From assembly GCA_035999765.1 (NCBI GenBank), contig CP108521.1, positions 2,418,001 through 2,482,000 of the forward strand: a stretch of DNA of 64,000 bases, given 5' to 3'. The position numbers were made by a program, and so were the translations under genes. Each line of letters starts with the position of its first letter. Within the stretch, counting starts at the first letter, position 1. Below the pieces are notes generated by a model. The model was not told the DNA's origin, did not search any database, and saw only the letters and a list, made by a program, of their open reading frames with translations. Of the stretch, positions 23,936-33,087 are shown one piece after another. Source of the stretch: Streptomyces sp. NBC_01231. Its GTDB lineage: Bacteria > Actinomycetota > Actinomycetes > Streptomycetales > Streptomycetaceae.

Positions 23936-25285
23936 TCAGGCCTTCTGCTCGTTCCACTCGGCCTGGGCGGTGTTCAGCTGATCGGCCAAGGTGTCCAGGA
24001 AATCCTTCGCGCTCATCTTGCCGAGCAGGACCTTCTGGAAGTTCGGCTCGTTGTCCGACTTGGAGATGGTGTTCCAGTCCGGGAGGTAGTACGGCAGCTG
24101 CACGATCGTCGTGGAGCCGTCGGTCAGCGCGGCCGCGGCCAGTTTCGTCGGCTCGGCCTTGGCGATCCACGCGTCCTTGGCCGCGTCCAGGTTGGCGGGA
24201 ACCTGACCCGCCGACTCGTTGAACTTCGAGCTCTCCTCGTGCGAGCTGGCGAACTCGATGAACTTCCAGGCGGCTTCCTTGTTCTTGGAGCTCTTGAACA
24301 GTCCGAGCCCGTCCACGGGGTTGGACACCTGGACCCGCTTGCCGCCGGGCCCGGTCGGCTGGGGAATACCCCGGAACTTCCCGGCCCCGAGCGCCTTCAC
24401 ATGGTCCTGGTAGGAACCCAGGTTGTGGTTCAGCATCCCGATCGTGCCGGAGTCCCACTGCGCGACCATCTTGGTGAAGTCGTTGTTCAGGTCGGCGGCC
24501 GGGGTGACCTTCTTGTAGAGCTTGGCGTACTTCTCCAGGCCCGCAATGTTCTTCGGGTCGTTGACGGTGGTCTTCTCACCGCTCGCGTCCCAGAACGAGG
24601 TGATGCCAGACTGTCCGTACATCGCGTCCAGCGCCTGGGCGATGGAACCGGCGCCGCCTCGGATGGTGTATCCGAACTCGTTCTTGCTGGCCTTCGTGAG
24701 CTTGTCCGCGGCCGTGTAGAAACTGTCCCAGGTCGTCGGCGCCTGAAGTCCCGCGCTCTTGAACAGGTCGGTGCGGTAGTAGAGGACGCCGTTGTTGGCG
24801 GAGGTGGGGATCGAGTAGAGCTTCTCGTCCCGGCCGCCGGCCGCCTTCAGCGACTTGACCATGTTCTCGTTGAGCTTGCCGTTGAGGGCCGACTTGGCGA
24901 GCCGGTCGTCCAGCGGGTCCAGCGCGTTCTGCGCGGAGATGGACGCGATCATCGCCGCGCCGACGCCGCCGACGTCCGGCAGACCGCCGCCCTGGATCGC
25001 GGTGTCGACCTTCGACTGGTAGTCGGTGGAGGGGATCCCGACGTACTCGACGTCGATGGACGGGTTCGCCTTCTCGAAGTCGGCGATGACCTCCTTCCAG
25101 ATGTCGGTACGGACACCGCCGTTGTTGTCCCAGAAGACGATCTTGCCCTTGCCACTGCCTTCGGCGCCCTTGTCACCGCCCGAGCCGCTGCCGTCGTCAC
25201 CGCAGGCGGTGGCGGTCAGCGCGAGGACGGAGCCCAGGGCGACGGCTGTGGCGACGCGCCTGCTTCTGCGGATGCTGATCTTCAT
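23936..25285 (-). CDS. ABC transporter sugar-binding lipoprotein (pectin-product importer)
   Basis: A 449-residue extracytoplasmic binding protein (family 1, MalE-like). The signal peptide ends in the lipobox LTATAC, followed by a Gly/Ser-rich tether. The mature protein opens KIVFWDNNGGVRTDIWKEVIADFEKANPSIDVEYVGIPS and carries DVGGVGAAM and KEAAWKFIEFASS, typical of the family. The cognate permeases are most likely those at 32191-34019 at the far end of the same run of genes, because no other permease pair lies in this island. The ligand, perhaps oligogalacturonides or arabino-oligosaccharides, is inferred. Confidence 0.88.
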   Translation of the reverse strand: MKISIRRSRRVATAVALGSVLALTATACGDDGSGSGGDKGAEGSGKGKIVFWDNNGGVRTDIWKEVIADFEKANPSIDVEYVGIPSTDYQSKVDTAIQGGGLPDVGGVGAAMIASISAQNALDPLDDRLAKSALNGKLNENMVKSLKAAGGRDEKLYSIPTSANNGVLYYRTDLFKSAGLQAPTTWDSFYTAADKLTKASKNEFGYTIRGGAGSIAQALDAMYGQSGITSFWDASGEKTTVNDPKNIAGLEKYAKLYKKVTPAADLNNDFTKMVAQWDSGTIGMLNHNLGSYQDHVKALGAGKFRGIPQPTGPGGKRVQVSNPVDGLGLFKSSKNKEAAWKFIEFASSHEESSKFNESAGQVPANLDAAKDAWIAKAEPTKLAAAALTDGSTTIVQLPYYLPDWNTISKSDNEPNFQKVLLGKMSAKDFLDTLADQLNTAQAEWNEQKA

Positions 25286-25374
25286 TGGTCGGCTCTCTTC
25301 TTCTTTCTGGATCCAGCGGAGATATGAAGTTGTGGGGGGTCTGATGTCCCCCGGCACTGGGAGGGCCGGGCGAC

Positions 25375-27357
25375 TCACCGGCGGGCGTGCGGCGCCCATC
25401 CGTCCGCGCCCTCGAGGTAGTCGGTGACGGTGTACGACCTCGCGTCGGCGTCGCTCAACTGCGGCCGGTCCGCGGTGACCGCCGCCCCCGCGCCGCGGTT
25501 GCGGTACTCGGCGAACCGCGCGTCCTTCCACGAGAACCCGCCCATGTCGGTCCACGGGGCGGCCTTGACCGCGGCGGGCAGCTCGGTGTCGCGGATCACC
25601 ACCTGGGCGACCGCGGCCGGTTCACCACCCGGGTGCCAGGGCCGTCCGAGGTGGAAGGTCCCCTCCGGCGCGTCGCTCACGACCTTCGACCGGGTGATGA
25701 GGAAGCCGTACGGGTTGCCCGTCCACGTCGAAGCGGCCGTGATGTAGCCGTTGTTGCTGTCCGAGCCACGGCTCAGCGCGCGGATGACGGAGCGCTCGAT
25801 GACGGTGGTCGCGCGTCCGTAGACGAAGTCGACATCGCCCTCGATGTACGAGTCGCGGATGTAGACCCGGCTGATCACGTCCAGCTTGGAGCTGTCGGTC
25901 ATCAGGGTGTCCTGGTTGCCCAGGAAGGCGGTGTCCTCGAAGACGATCCGGTCCCCGGTCGTCTTCATCGCGAGGGCCTGCTCGCCCTTCAGCTCGACCG
26001 CGGCCTCGTCGAAGTCGTTGCTGAAGGTGAGGTTGCGGGCGGTGACGTCGTTCGCGGCGATCCTTACGGTCGCGCTCCCCGTGGAGCCCCCGTACTCGGC
26101 GGGCGTGTCGTGGACGATGACCGTGTCCGAGCGATCGTGTCCGGTCCCGAGCAACTCGATGTTCGGCTTGGTCGCGGGGATCAGGACCTTCGCCCGGTAG
26201 GTGCCCGGCGCGATCGCGATGGTCACCGGCACGGCGTTGGCGTCGGGGACGGCGTCCACGGCGGCCTGGACGGTCGGGTGGTCGGCCGGGACCCGAAGCG
26301 TGACACCGATCTGCTTCTGCGGCCCGGAGAAGCGCTTGACCAGCGCCGGAACAGCCGCGGCCGGGTCCAGCCGGTAGTCGTAGAAGTCACGCGGGTCGAA
26401 GGCGGCGCCCCACTCGTCGTGCCGGCCCGTCGTGTTCCTCAGGATCGACCCGCGCTGCACCAACTCCGCGGTGGTGTCGGCCTGGTAGGGGTGCTGGACG
26501 TCCCGGTAGTAGCTGTTCTCGATGACCATTTTGGTCCGGCCGCGCGACCAGTTCCCGTACGTCCACACCGGATCACCGGGATCCACCTGTGCCGTCAGGT
26601 AGTTGTTGTAGAGGTGCGCGTAGGCGGCGTTGTCGACGGAGGGGTTGCGCTGCTTGGTGTGCGCGAACCAGTTGTGGTCGATGGTGATCTGCGTCTTGAC
26701 GTTGGTGGTCCAACCGAGGCCGAACGTCTTGTTGTTGTTCTCGAACCGGTTGTAGGAGACGGTCACGTACTCGCTGTCCTTGCGGACGTCCAGCTGCCCG
26801 TCGCAGATGTTCGAGAAGCGGTTGTGGTCGACCCACACGTGGTGGACGGTGTCCATCTGGATGCCGTCGAAGTCGGTGTCCTTGCAGTCCCAGTTGCCCG
26901 CGATCGCCGAGTCACGGATCGTCAGATTGCGGATGATCACGTTGCTGGTGCCGGGGTTGAGGTGCAGCTCGCCGTGGACGATCTCGCCGGTGTCCCCCAC
27001 GCCGACGATCGTCTTGTTCGAGGCCACGACGATGTCCGCGCCGAAGGGTTCGACGGCCAGCGCCCCCGACACCCTGATGACGTACGGCTCTTCGGCCGCC
27101 GCGTACCGGGCCAGCGAGGCCGGGTCGGTGACGGTGACGACCTTGCCGCCCGCACCGCCGCTGGTGCCGCCGGCCAGCGAGGCGAAGCCGTGCGGCCGGT
27201 CGGTCAAGCGGTCCGCCGTCGTCGGGGACCGGTCGACGGGCGCGGCCTCTACCTGTCCGACGGACCCGAGGCTCAGCGCGGCCACCAGGCCGATCACGGC
27301 AGCCAGGGCCTTGCCGAGCCCAGGTCTCGGCAAGCGCTTGCTCCGGAAGTGCGTCAT
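25375..27357 (-). CDS. secreted bifunctional PL1 pectate lyase - CE8 pectinesterase fusion
   Basis: A 660-residue secreted protein joining two enzymes. The signal peptide covers residues about 1-38. The PL1 half (about 55-345) has HGFASLAGGTSGGAGG, NKTIVGVGDTGEI, WVDHNRFSN and a shortened RxPxxR in which Arg237 is kept but the second Arg is Asp242. The CE8 half (about 350-655) begins RVPADHPTVQAAVDAVPDA and has NQDTLM (Asp483), GDVDFVYGRATTV (Asp510) and LGRPWHPGG. No linker domain separates them. De-esterification and cleavage in one chain is logical. ATG 27357 has GGGAG at 5 bases. It sits between the GH43 gene and the binding-protein gene. Confidence 0.92.
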   Translation of the reverse strand: MTHFRSKRLPRPGLGKALAAVIGLVAALSLGSVGQVEAAPVDRSPTTADRLTDRPHGFASLAGGTSGGAGGKVVTVTDPASLARYAAAEEPYVIRVSGALAVEPFGADIVVASNKTIVGVGDTGEIVHGELHLNPGTSNVIIRNLTIRDSAIAGNWDCKDTDFDGIQMDTVHHVWVDHNRFSNICDGQLDVRKDSEYVTVSYNRFENNNKTFGLGWTTNVKTQITIDHNWFAHTKQRNPSVDNAAYAHLYNNYLTAQVDPGDPVWTYGNWSRGRTKMVIENSYYRDVQHPYQADTTAELVQRGSILRNTTGRHDEWGAAFDPRDFYDYRLDPAAAVPALVKRFSGPQKQIGVTLRVPADHPTVQAAVDAVPDANAVPVTIAIAPGTYRAKVLIPATKPNIELLGTGHDRSDTVIVHDTPAEYGGSTGSATVRIAANDVTARNLTFSNDFDEAAVELKGEQALAMKTTGDRIVFEDTAFLGNQDTLMTDSSKLDVISRVYIRDSYIEGDVDFVYGRATTVIERSVIRALSRGSDSNNGYITAASTWTGNPYGFLITRSKVVSDAPEGTFHLGRPWHPGGEPAAVAQVVIRDTELPAAVKAAPWTDMGGFSWKDARFAEYRNRGAGAAVTADRPQLSDADARSYTVTDYLEGADGWAPHARR

Positions 27358-27412
27358 TGCGGCTCCCAACAGGCGTACAGCGGGGGTTCAACAGGCGTGC
27401 GGGTGCGGTGCT

Positions 27413-28921
27413 TTACAGGTCGGTGATCCGGAACCGGGTGAAGCTCGCCGCGCCGGCGTGCCCCGGCCCGGCCGGTGCGACGGAGAACAGGCCGAGCAGC
27501 GCGCCGACCCACCGCCAGGGAGTGGCGGCGAAGACCGGCCCGGAAGGGCGCGGGCCGTCGCCGACGTCGTAGAAGAAGCGGCAGCGTGCCCCGGTGCCGA
27601 TCTCGATCCGCAGCCTCGCCCGTCCCTCGGGCGCGAGGCGCGGGTGGTCGCCGTCGCGCTCCGTCTCCGCTACCGCCTCCGCGAACCGGTGCACCAGGTG
27701 CACGGTCCCGTCGGTCCCCCGCTGGAGTCCGATCCAGCCGAAGGCGTCCCCGAGGACCGCGAGCCCCGCCCGCGCCCCCGGCTCCTCACCATGCAGCGTC
27801 AGCTCCACCTCGACCACGGACGGGACGCCCGGCAGCCGCTGGGTGAGGACGTTCGGCAGTTTGCGCAGGTCGTGCAGGTCCACCGAGCGGGCGCAGGACA
27901 GTCTGAGGCCGTCCCCGGAGTGCTGGGTGGCCCAGCCGTCCTGCGGGTTGGCCGTCCACTGCCACTGACGGCCGAACCGTCCGCCGGGGAAGTCGTCGTC
28001 GGTGGCGGGCTTGGCGGGCGGCTGCGGCGGCAGGTCGGGCCGCCGGTGTACGGCGACGGGGGCGCCGTCGGAACCGAGCACCGGCCAGCCGTCGGCGCCC
28101 CAGCTCATCGGCTGGAGGTGGACGACCCGGCCGTAGGCGCCGCGCTGCTGGAAGTGCAGGAACCAGTCCTCGCCGGACGGGGTGCGCACCCAGCCGCCCT
28201 GGTGGGGGCCGTTGACGTCGGTGTCCTTCTGCTCCAGGACGATCTTCTCCTCGTACGGCCCGAAGAAGTCGCGCGAGCGGAAGGCGCCCTGCCAGCCGGT
28301 CTCCACGCTCCCGGCCGGGGCGAAGATCCAGAACCAGCCGTCGTGCCGGTAGAGCTTGGGGCCTTCGAGGGTGAACCAGCCGGGGATCCGGTCGCCGTCG
28401 ACGATCACCTTGCCCTCGTCGAGAAGTGACGCGCCGTCAGGGTGCATGCGGTGGCCGGTGAGCCGGTTCTTGATGCCGGAGCGCGACTTGGCCCAGCCGT
28501 GCACCAGATAGGCCTCGCCGGTCTCGTCGTCCCACAGGGGGCAGGCGTCGATCAGGCCCTTGCCCGCCTTGAGGAGGTGCGGGCGGGTCCAAGGACCGCG
28601 TATCCCGGGGGCGTTGACCTGGAAGATGCCCTGGTCGGGATCGCCCCAGAAGATCCAGAAACGCTCGTCGTGGTAACGGAGTGCCGGTGCCCAGACCCCG
28701 CAGTCGTGCCGCGGGGTCCTGAACTCGCCCGCCGGTTCCAGGCGTTCCAGGGCGTGGCCGACCAAGGTCCAGCTCACCAGGTCGCGGGAGTGCAGCAGGG
28801 GCAGGCCCGGGGCGCGGCCGAAGCTGGACGCGGTGAGGTAGAAGTCGTCGCCGACGCGGACCACGTCCGGATCGGACCAGTCGGCGTTCAGGACCGGGTT
28901 CGTGTACGTCTCGGCGGTCAC
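27413..28921 (-). CDS. intracellular GH43 glycosidase (beta-xylosidase/arabinofuranosidase type)
   Basis: A 502-residue protein with no signal peptide. The N-terminal propeller (about 1-305) has the GH43 triad: base Asp in NADWSDPDVV, modulator Asp in LIDACPLWDD and acid Glu in TLEGPKLY. The C-terminal concanavalin-like beta-sandwich (about 325-500: DDDFPGGRFGRQWQWTANP and later FGWIGLQRG) is the GH43_C2-type domain of xylosidase-like members. Cytoplasmic location suggests it splits imported short arabino- or xylo-oligosaccharides. The GTG start overlaps the previous gene (GTGA). It is the last gene of the operon beginning at 34019. Confidence 0.9.
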   Translation of the reverse strand: MTAETYTNPVLNADWSDPDVVRVGDDFYLTASSFGRAPGLPLLHSRDLVSWTLVGHALERLEPAGEFRTPRHDCGVWAPALRYHDERFWIFWGDPDQGIFQVNAPGIRGPWTRPHLLKAGKGLIDACPLWDDETGEAYLVHGWAKSRSGIKNRLTGHRMHPDGASLLDEGKVIVDGDRIPGWFTLEGPKLYRHDGWFWIFAPAGSVETGWQGAFRSRDFFGPYEEKIVLEQKDTDVNGPHQGGWVRTPSGEDWFLHFQQRGAYGRVVHLQPMSWGADGWPVLGSDGAPVAVHRRPDLPPQPPAKPATDDDFPGGRFGRQWQWTANPQDGWATQHSGDGLRLSCARSVDLHDLRKLPNVLTQRLPGVPSVVEVELTLHGEEPGARAGLAVLGDAFGWIGLQRGTDGTVHLVHRFAEAVAETERDGDHPRLAPEGRARLRIEIGTGARCRFFYDVGDGPRPSGPVFAATPWRWVGALLGLFSVAPAGPGHAGAASFTRFRITDL

Positions 28922-29763
28922 AGGTTCACCGCCTTGCGTATGAGGGCGGCTGCCCCGTCCCGGTCGAGGCGGCCGTCGGCCACCACGGTCACGATCCGCC
29001 GTACGACGGTGTCGCCGGGCTCGATCGGCAGACGCTCGTCGAACGCCAGGGAGGAGCCGACGCCGGGGTACTCGGCGGTGCGCACGAACCACGGGTCGCG
29101 GCGGGTCTGTTCGGTGGCGCCGGCGAAGACCAGGGTCCAGGTGGAGCCGGCCAGGGCGAGCCAGTCGGCGCGGGTGCCGTGGATCTCGGCCTCGCCCTCG
29201 GTGCCCGCGGTGAAGACCCGCGGGGCCTCGCTCTCCTTGCGGGCCCGCCAGAAGTAGCCGCCGTAGGCCGCGCCGGGGCGCCCGTTCGTCGCCGGGGAGC
29301 CGATCGACAGCGGGCCTGGGGTGACGTTGGTGAGCGAGAAGGTGAAGTCCAACGCCCACGCGGAGTCGGTGAGTTCGGTGGCGGCGACGGTCCGGCGCTC
29401 GCGCAGTAACTCGCCTCCCGGCGCGACCCAGCGCAGCTCCTCCACGAAGCCGTCGGGATCACGTAGCTGGAACGAGGTGTGGCGCTGGACGCCGTGATTG
29501 TCGAGCTCGGTCGGGCCCTGGTCGCGGACGTAGGTGCGTCCGCCCCAGAAGTTGATCCCCTCGACGTCGGGAACGGCTACACCGACGCCGAGGTGGTGTG
29601 TGTGGTCGGCAGGGCTGAGTTCGGTGACCGCCGTGCCGGCCAGGGTGGTGACGGGGTGCAGATAGGGGCGCGGGGAGAGCCGGGCGGGCAGCTCGGGCCG
29701 GGTGACGTACCGGCCGACCGGCCGGCCCGCGACCCGCAGCACCGGCGTGTCGTTGCTCGTCAT
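28918..29763 (-). CDS. DUF6807 (PmoA-like) protein
   Basis: A 281-residue cytosolic protein. RPYLHPVTTLAGTAVTELSPADHTHHLGVGVAVPDVEGINFWGG is the hallmark of the family once called PmoA, now DUF6807, which has no methane monooxygenase link. Its His-His pair (HTHHLG) and a beta-sandwich pattern suggest a sugar-processing or lyase-like fold. Family members usually sit beside Gfo/Idh oxidoreductases in sugar clusters, as here: its ATG shares a base with the oxidoreductase stop (TGATG). Biochemical function is unknown. A role in the oxidised-sugar step is inferred. Confidence 0.85.
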   Translation of the reverse strand: MTSNDTPVLRVAGRPVGRYVTRPELPARLSPRPYLHPVTTLAGTAVTELSPADHTHHLGVGVAVPDVEGINFWGGRTYVRDQGPTELDNHGVQRHTSFQLRDPDGFVEELRWVAPGGELLRERRTVAATELTDSAWALDFTFSLTNVTPGPLSIGSPATNGRPGAAYGGYFWRARKESEAPRVFTAGTEGEAEIHGTRADWLALAGSTWTLVFAGATEQTRRDPWFVRTAEYPGVGSSLAFDERLPIEPGDTVVRRIVTVVADGRLDRDGAAALIRKAVNL

Positions 29764-30905
29764 CAGGTGCTCACCTCTTTCGGTAGGGCCCAAGTGGCGC
29801 CGAGCTCGGAGAAGAGGGCGAGGTCGTCCGCGGAGGCCGCGACGAAGCCGTCGACTCCGGGCACGACCCTGCGGTCCTCTCCCGGCAGCAGATGCCAGGC
29901 GTTCTCGGGCAGCGGGGCCGGGTCGGGGGCGCTGCGGATCGCCTCGACGACCTTCATGAAGGCGCCGGTCTCGTCCGGCGGCACCAGCAGGTCGACACCG
30001 TCGGTGAGGTGACCGACGAGGTTCTCCAGCAGGTCGGTGCGGCCGTACTCGTACTCCTCGGGGCCGTGGTCGGCGCGCTGGAGCAGGACGCGGTCCTGCT
30101 TGTACCAGAAGGTGATCCGGCCGCTGCCGCCGTGCACGACGACGTACGGATCGTCGGGGTCCTCGGCGCACAGGGTCGCGGCGACGGTGACCGGGAGCCC
30201 CCGTGTGGTGGTGACGCGCACGCAGGAGGTGTCGTCGGACTCGATGTCGTTGGCGCGCAGCAGCTCGGTCTCGATCCCGGCGACGTCCTCCGCGTGCGAG
30301 GCACCGGCCAGCGCGAGACCGGTCGCGACGGCGTGCGCCAGCGGGTTGGTCAGCGCCCCGTCGATCACGTCGACGCCGTTCAGCCGCCGCTTGCCCGCCC
30401 AGGGAGCCCGCCGGAAGTACGACTCGGGGCGCGCCCAGGCACCGGCCCCGCCGACACCGACCACCTCACCGATCGCGCCCTCGGCGATCAGCTCCCGGAT
30501 CGCGGGCACGGCGTGCGAGCCCAGCGACTGGAAACCGATCTGACAGACCACCCCGGCCTCGGCAACCCCGTCCGCCATCCGCCGGAACTCGGCGTAGGAG
30601 GGTGCGGGCGGCTTCTCCAGCAGCAGGTGCACGCCCCTGCGTGCGGCCGTCAGCGCCAGGTCGGTGTGGGTCGGGATCGGCGTGCAGACGACCGCGATCC
30701 GGGCGCCGGTCGAGTCGAGGAGGGCGCCGAAGTCCGCGGACTGCTCGGGCGTGCCGAGGCCCTCGGGGAGCTCGTCCGCGGTCAGCGGGTTCAGCTCGCA
30801 GATGCCGGCGAGCCGGACGATCCCCTTGTCCTGGAGCCTGCGGATGTTGTCCAGGTGCCAGCGGCCGTGGCCGCGCGCTCCCGCCAGGACGATGTCTGTG
30901 CTCAT
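29763..30905 (-). CDS. Gfo/Idh/MocA-family sugar oxidoreductase
   Basis: A 380-residue NAD(P)-dependent oxidoreductase. The Rossmann segment begins MSTDIVLAGARGHGRWHLDNI, and the family motif EKP is at residues 97-99 (LLLEKPPAPS). The C-terminal alpha/beta domain carries NPLAHAVATGLALAG. Its ATG overlaps the PL1 stop (ATGA). Family members oxidise sugars and inositols, and a bacterial L-arabinose 1-dehydrogenase belongs to this family. Arabinose or galactose released by the neighbouring GH43 enzymes is a reasonable but unproven substrate. Confidence 0.88.
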   Translation of the reverse strand: MSTDIVLAGARGHGRWHLDNIRRLQDKGIVRLAGICELNPLTADELPEGLGTPEQSADFGALLDSTGARIAVVCTPIPTHTDLALTAARRGVHLLLEKPPAPSYAEFRRMADGVAEAGVVCQIGFQSLGSHAVPAIRELIAEGAIGEVVGVGGAGAWARPESYFRRAPWAGKRRLNGVDVIDGALTNPLAHAVATGLALAGASHAEDVAGIETELLRANDIESDDTSCVRVTTTRGLPVTVAATLCAEDPDDPYVVVHGGSGRITFWYKQDRVLLQRADHGPEEYEYGRTDLLENLVGHLTDGVDLLVPPDETGAFMKVVEAIRSAPDPAPLPENAWHLLPGEDRRVVPGVDGFVAASADDLALFSELGATWALPKEVST

Positions 30906-32194
30906 GGGGTCCTCCCTGCGCCCGCGCCGCGTGCCACCTCTCGGTCGGCCGCATCGGCGCTGTCGATCTTTGTGTGCAGGGTAGGTGTCCAGCCGACGTC
31001 CGCCGTGAGGTCACGCTCGCTGCCCGAGTTGTAGGCGTTGTAGATCGTGAGCAGGTCCACCGGATAGCCGTTGAAGAGGGTGCCCGTCGCGTGCAGGGCG
31101 GTGCCGTTCCAGCTCTTGACCAGGTCGGCGACCTCGATGTGGCCGGGGGTGGTGAAGGCGTTGTTCTCGGCGAAGACCGCCGACTCGGTGGACACACCGA
31201 CGGAGTAGCGGTAGTCGTGGGCGTCCTCGGGGACGACGTACCGGTTGTTGTACAGGTGCACCTGTCCGAAGCGAACCCTGGGCGCCCGCTGGACCACCGA
31301 CTCGAACTCGTTGTGGTGCAGCGTGACCCGGAGCCGACCGCGGTCGCCCGTCACCGTGTCGCCGTTGCCGATGAGCATCGCCTTGTCGTGGTCGGCGAAC
31401 CGGCTCCAGGAGACGGTGACCAGGTCGGAGCCGCCCGTGATGTCCAGCAGGCCGTCGTGGCGCAGGTAGTTGCGGCCGAAGTAGGTGGGTTCCTTCTCGT
31501 CCGGGTGGCCCTTGTCGGAGGCCGTGACGTGGTCGACCCAGACGTGGGTGGCGCCGTTCAGCCACAGGGTGTCGTACGCCGTCTTCCAGTCGCCGAGGCC
31601 GCCGCTGTTGGGCTGCCAGACGGGGAAGCAGTCGTAGGCGTCGCGCAGTTCGAGGTTGCGGATGATCACGTTGTCCGCGTCCTTGACCTGGAGGCTGCCG
31701 CCCTTGAGGACGGCCTTGGAGCCGAGGCCGACGATCGTGGTGTTGGAGCCGACCGGCAGGACGACCCGCTCGGCCTGCTTGGCCGCCGACGCCTGGCGGG
31801 CCTCCTCCTGCGGGCCGCTGGGCTTGGCCGACCCCCAGGTGCGCGGGTCGTAGGCGGCCAGGTACTTCTTCGTGCGGTAGCCGTCGGTGGCGTAGTCGGC
31901 GCAGTCCAGGCGGTCGCCGTCGTCGTCGGTGTTGGCGTCGACGGTCCCGGCGATCTTGATGATCTTCGGGGTGTCACTGCCGCCGTCGAGGGCGCGGACC
32001 AGGCCGGCCCGGTCGGTGACCGTGTACACATGGGCGTCGTCGGCGGTCGAGCCGCCCGTGGTGCCGCCGTCGGCCCAGGCCCAGCCGTCGTTCTCGGCGA
32101 GGACGTCGCGGCTGATGTCCCGGGCCTCGGCGTGCGCCGGTACGCCCAGGAGCCCCAACAGCGCGCCCACGACGGCTACCTGACGGATTCTCAT
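30902..32194 (-). CDS. secreted pectate lyase, PL1 family (copy C)
   Basis: A 430-residue PL1 lyase with a short signal peptide (residues about 1-22, ending PAHAEA). Motifs are NDGWAWADGGTTGG, KIIKIAGTVDA, NTTIVGLGS, THVWVDHVTASDKGH, RHDGLLDITGGSDLVTVSWSRF and RAPRVR at 303-308. It is more similar to copy B than to copy A. Its ATG overlaps the permease stop and its TGA overlaps the oxidoreductase start, so a secreted lyase is embedded in the importer operon: cutting, uptake and oxidation are made together. Confidence 0.92.
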   Translation of the reverse strand: MRIRQVAVVGALLGLLGVPAHAEARDISRDVLAENDGWAWADGGTTGGSTADDAHVYTVTDRAGLVRALDGGSDTPKIIKIAGTVDANTDDDGDRLDCADYATDGYRTKKYLAAYDPRTWGSAKPSGPQEEARQASAAKQAERVVLPVGSNTTIVGLGSKAVLKGGSLQVKDADNVIIRNLELRDAYDCFPVWQPNSGGLGDWKTAYDTLWLNGATHVWVDHVTASDKGHPDEKEPTYFGRNYLRHDGLLDITGGSDLVTVSWSRFADHDKAMLIGNGDTVTGDRGRLRVTLHHNEFESVVQRAPRVRFGQVHLYNNRYVVPEDAHDYRYSVGVSTESAVFAENNAFTTPGHIEVADLVKSWNGTALHATGTLFNGYPVDLLTIYNAYNSGSERDLTADVGWTPTLHTKIDSADAADREVARGAGAGRTP

Positions 32195-33087
32195 CCCTTC
32201 ACCGCCCCCGCGCTGAACCCGGTGATCAGCCACTTCTGGATGAAGGCGAACACGATCACCACGGGTACGGCCGCGATGATGCCGCCCGCGGCCAGCGCGC
32301 CGAGGTCGACGCTGTCCGCGCTCATCAGGGTGTTGAGGCCGACCGGGATGGTCTGCTTGCTCTGGTTGTTGAGGAACATCAGGGCGAACAGGAAGTGGTT
32401 CCAGGAGTGCACGAAGGCGAAGGAGCCGACGGCGATCAGGCCGGGCCGCAGCAACGGCAGGACGACGATCCGGAACGCGGTGAATCGGTTGCAGCCGTCG
32501 ACCCAGGCCGCCTCCTCCAGGGAGTACGGCACGTTCTTGATGAAGTTGCTGATCAGGATCATCGACAGCGGCAACTGGAACACCGTCTCCGCGATGATCA
32601 CGCTGCCCAGCGAGTTGATCATCTGCAGCTCGGCGAAGATCTCGAACAGCGGGACCAGCAGCAACGCGCCCGGCACGAACTGGGAGCACAGCAGGGCCAG
32701 CATGAACGCCTTCTTGACCCGGAAGTTGAAGCGGGCGAGGGCGTACCCGCCGGCCAGCGCGACGAGGGTGGTCATCAGCAGGGTGGCGACACCGACGAGC
32801 AGGCTGTTCTGGAAGTAGGTGCCGAAGCTGCGGTCCGTCCACACCTTCTCGAAGTGGTCGAAGGTCATCGGCCAGGGCACGAGCGAGGTCGAGCCGGCCG
32901 GGCGCAGCGCGAAGAGCAGGATCCAGTAGAAGGGGATCAGGGTGAAGACGAGGTAGATCGACAGCGGCAGATAGACCTGCCAGCGCGGCACCTCGTCCCA
33001 GTTGCGGCCGGCCTTGAGCGGGCGCGGGGGGTCGGCGGGCGCGTGCGCGGGAGCGGGCGCCGCCTTGGTGGCCTCCTTGGTGATCAC
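32191..33087 (-). CDS. carbohydrate ABC transporter permease (MalG-like)
   Basis: A 298-residue inner-membrane subunit with six predicted helices. The ATPase-contact EAA loop is EEAAWVDGCNRFTAFRIVVLPLLRPG. The MalG-like C-terminus ends IQKWLITGFSAGAVKG. The GTG start overlaps the stop of the other permease (GTGA). It pairs with the 33084-34019 permease. No ATPase gene is present, so the general sugar ATPase MsiK encoded elsewhere is the expected motor. Confidence 0.92.
   Translation of the reverse strand: MITKEATKAAPAPAHAPADPPRPLKAGRNWDEVPRWQVYLPLSIYLVFTLIPFYWILLFALRPAGSTSLVPWPMTFDHFEKVWTDRSFGTYFQNSLLVGVATLLMTTLVALAGGYALARFNFRVKKAFMLALLCSQFVPGALLLVPLFEIFAELQMINSLGSVIIAETVFQLPLSMILISNFIKNVPYSLEEAAWVDGCNRFTAFRIVVLPLLRPGLIAVGSFAFVHSWNHFLFALMFLNNQSKQTIPVGLNTLMSADSVDLGALAAGGIIAAVPVVIVFAFIQKWLITGFSAGAVKG

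Noticed and set aside
27358..27369. TTG start 12 bases upstream for the PL1-CE8 fusion
   Set aside because: The ribosome site GGGAG is correctly spaced only for the ATG at 27357.
28918..29763. Methane monooxygenase subunit (PmoA name)
   Set aside because: The old PmoA label is a misnomer for DUF6807. There are no membrane helices or methane-oxidation genes.
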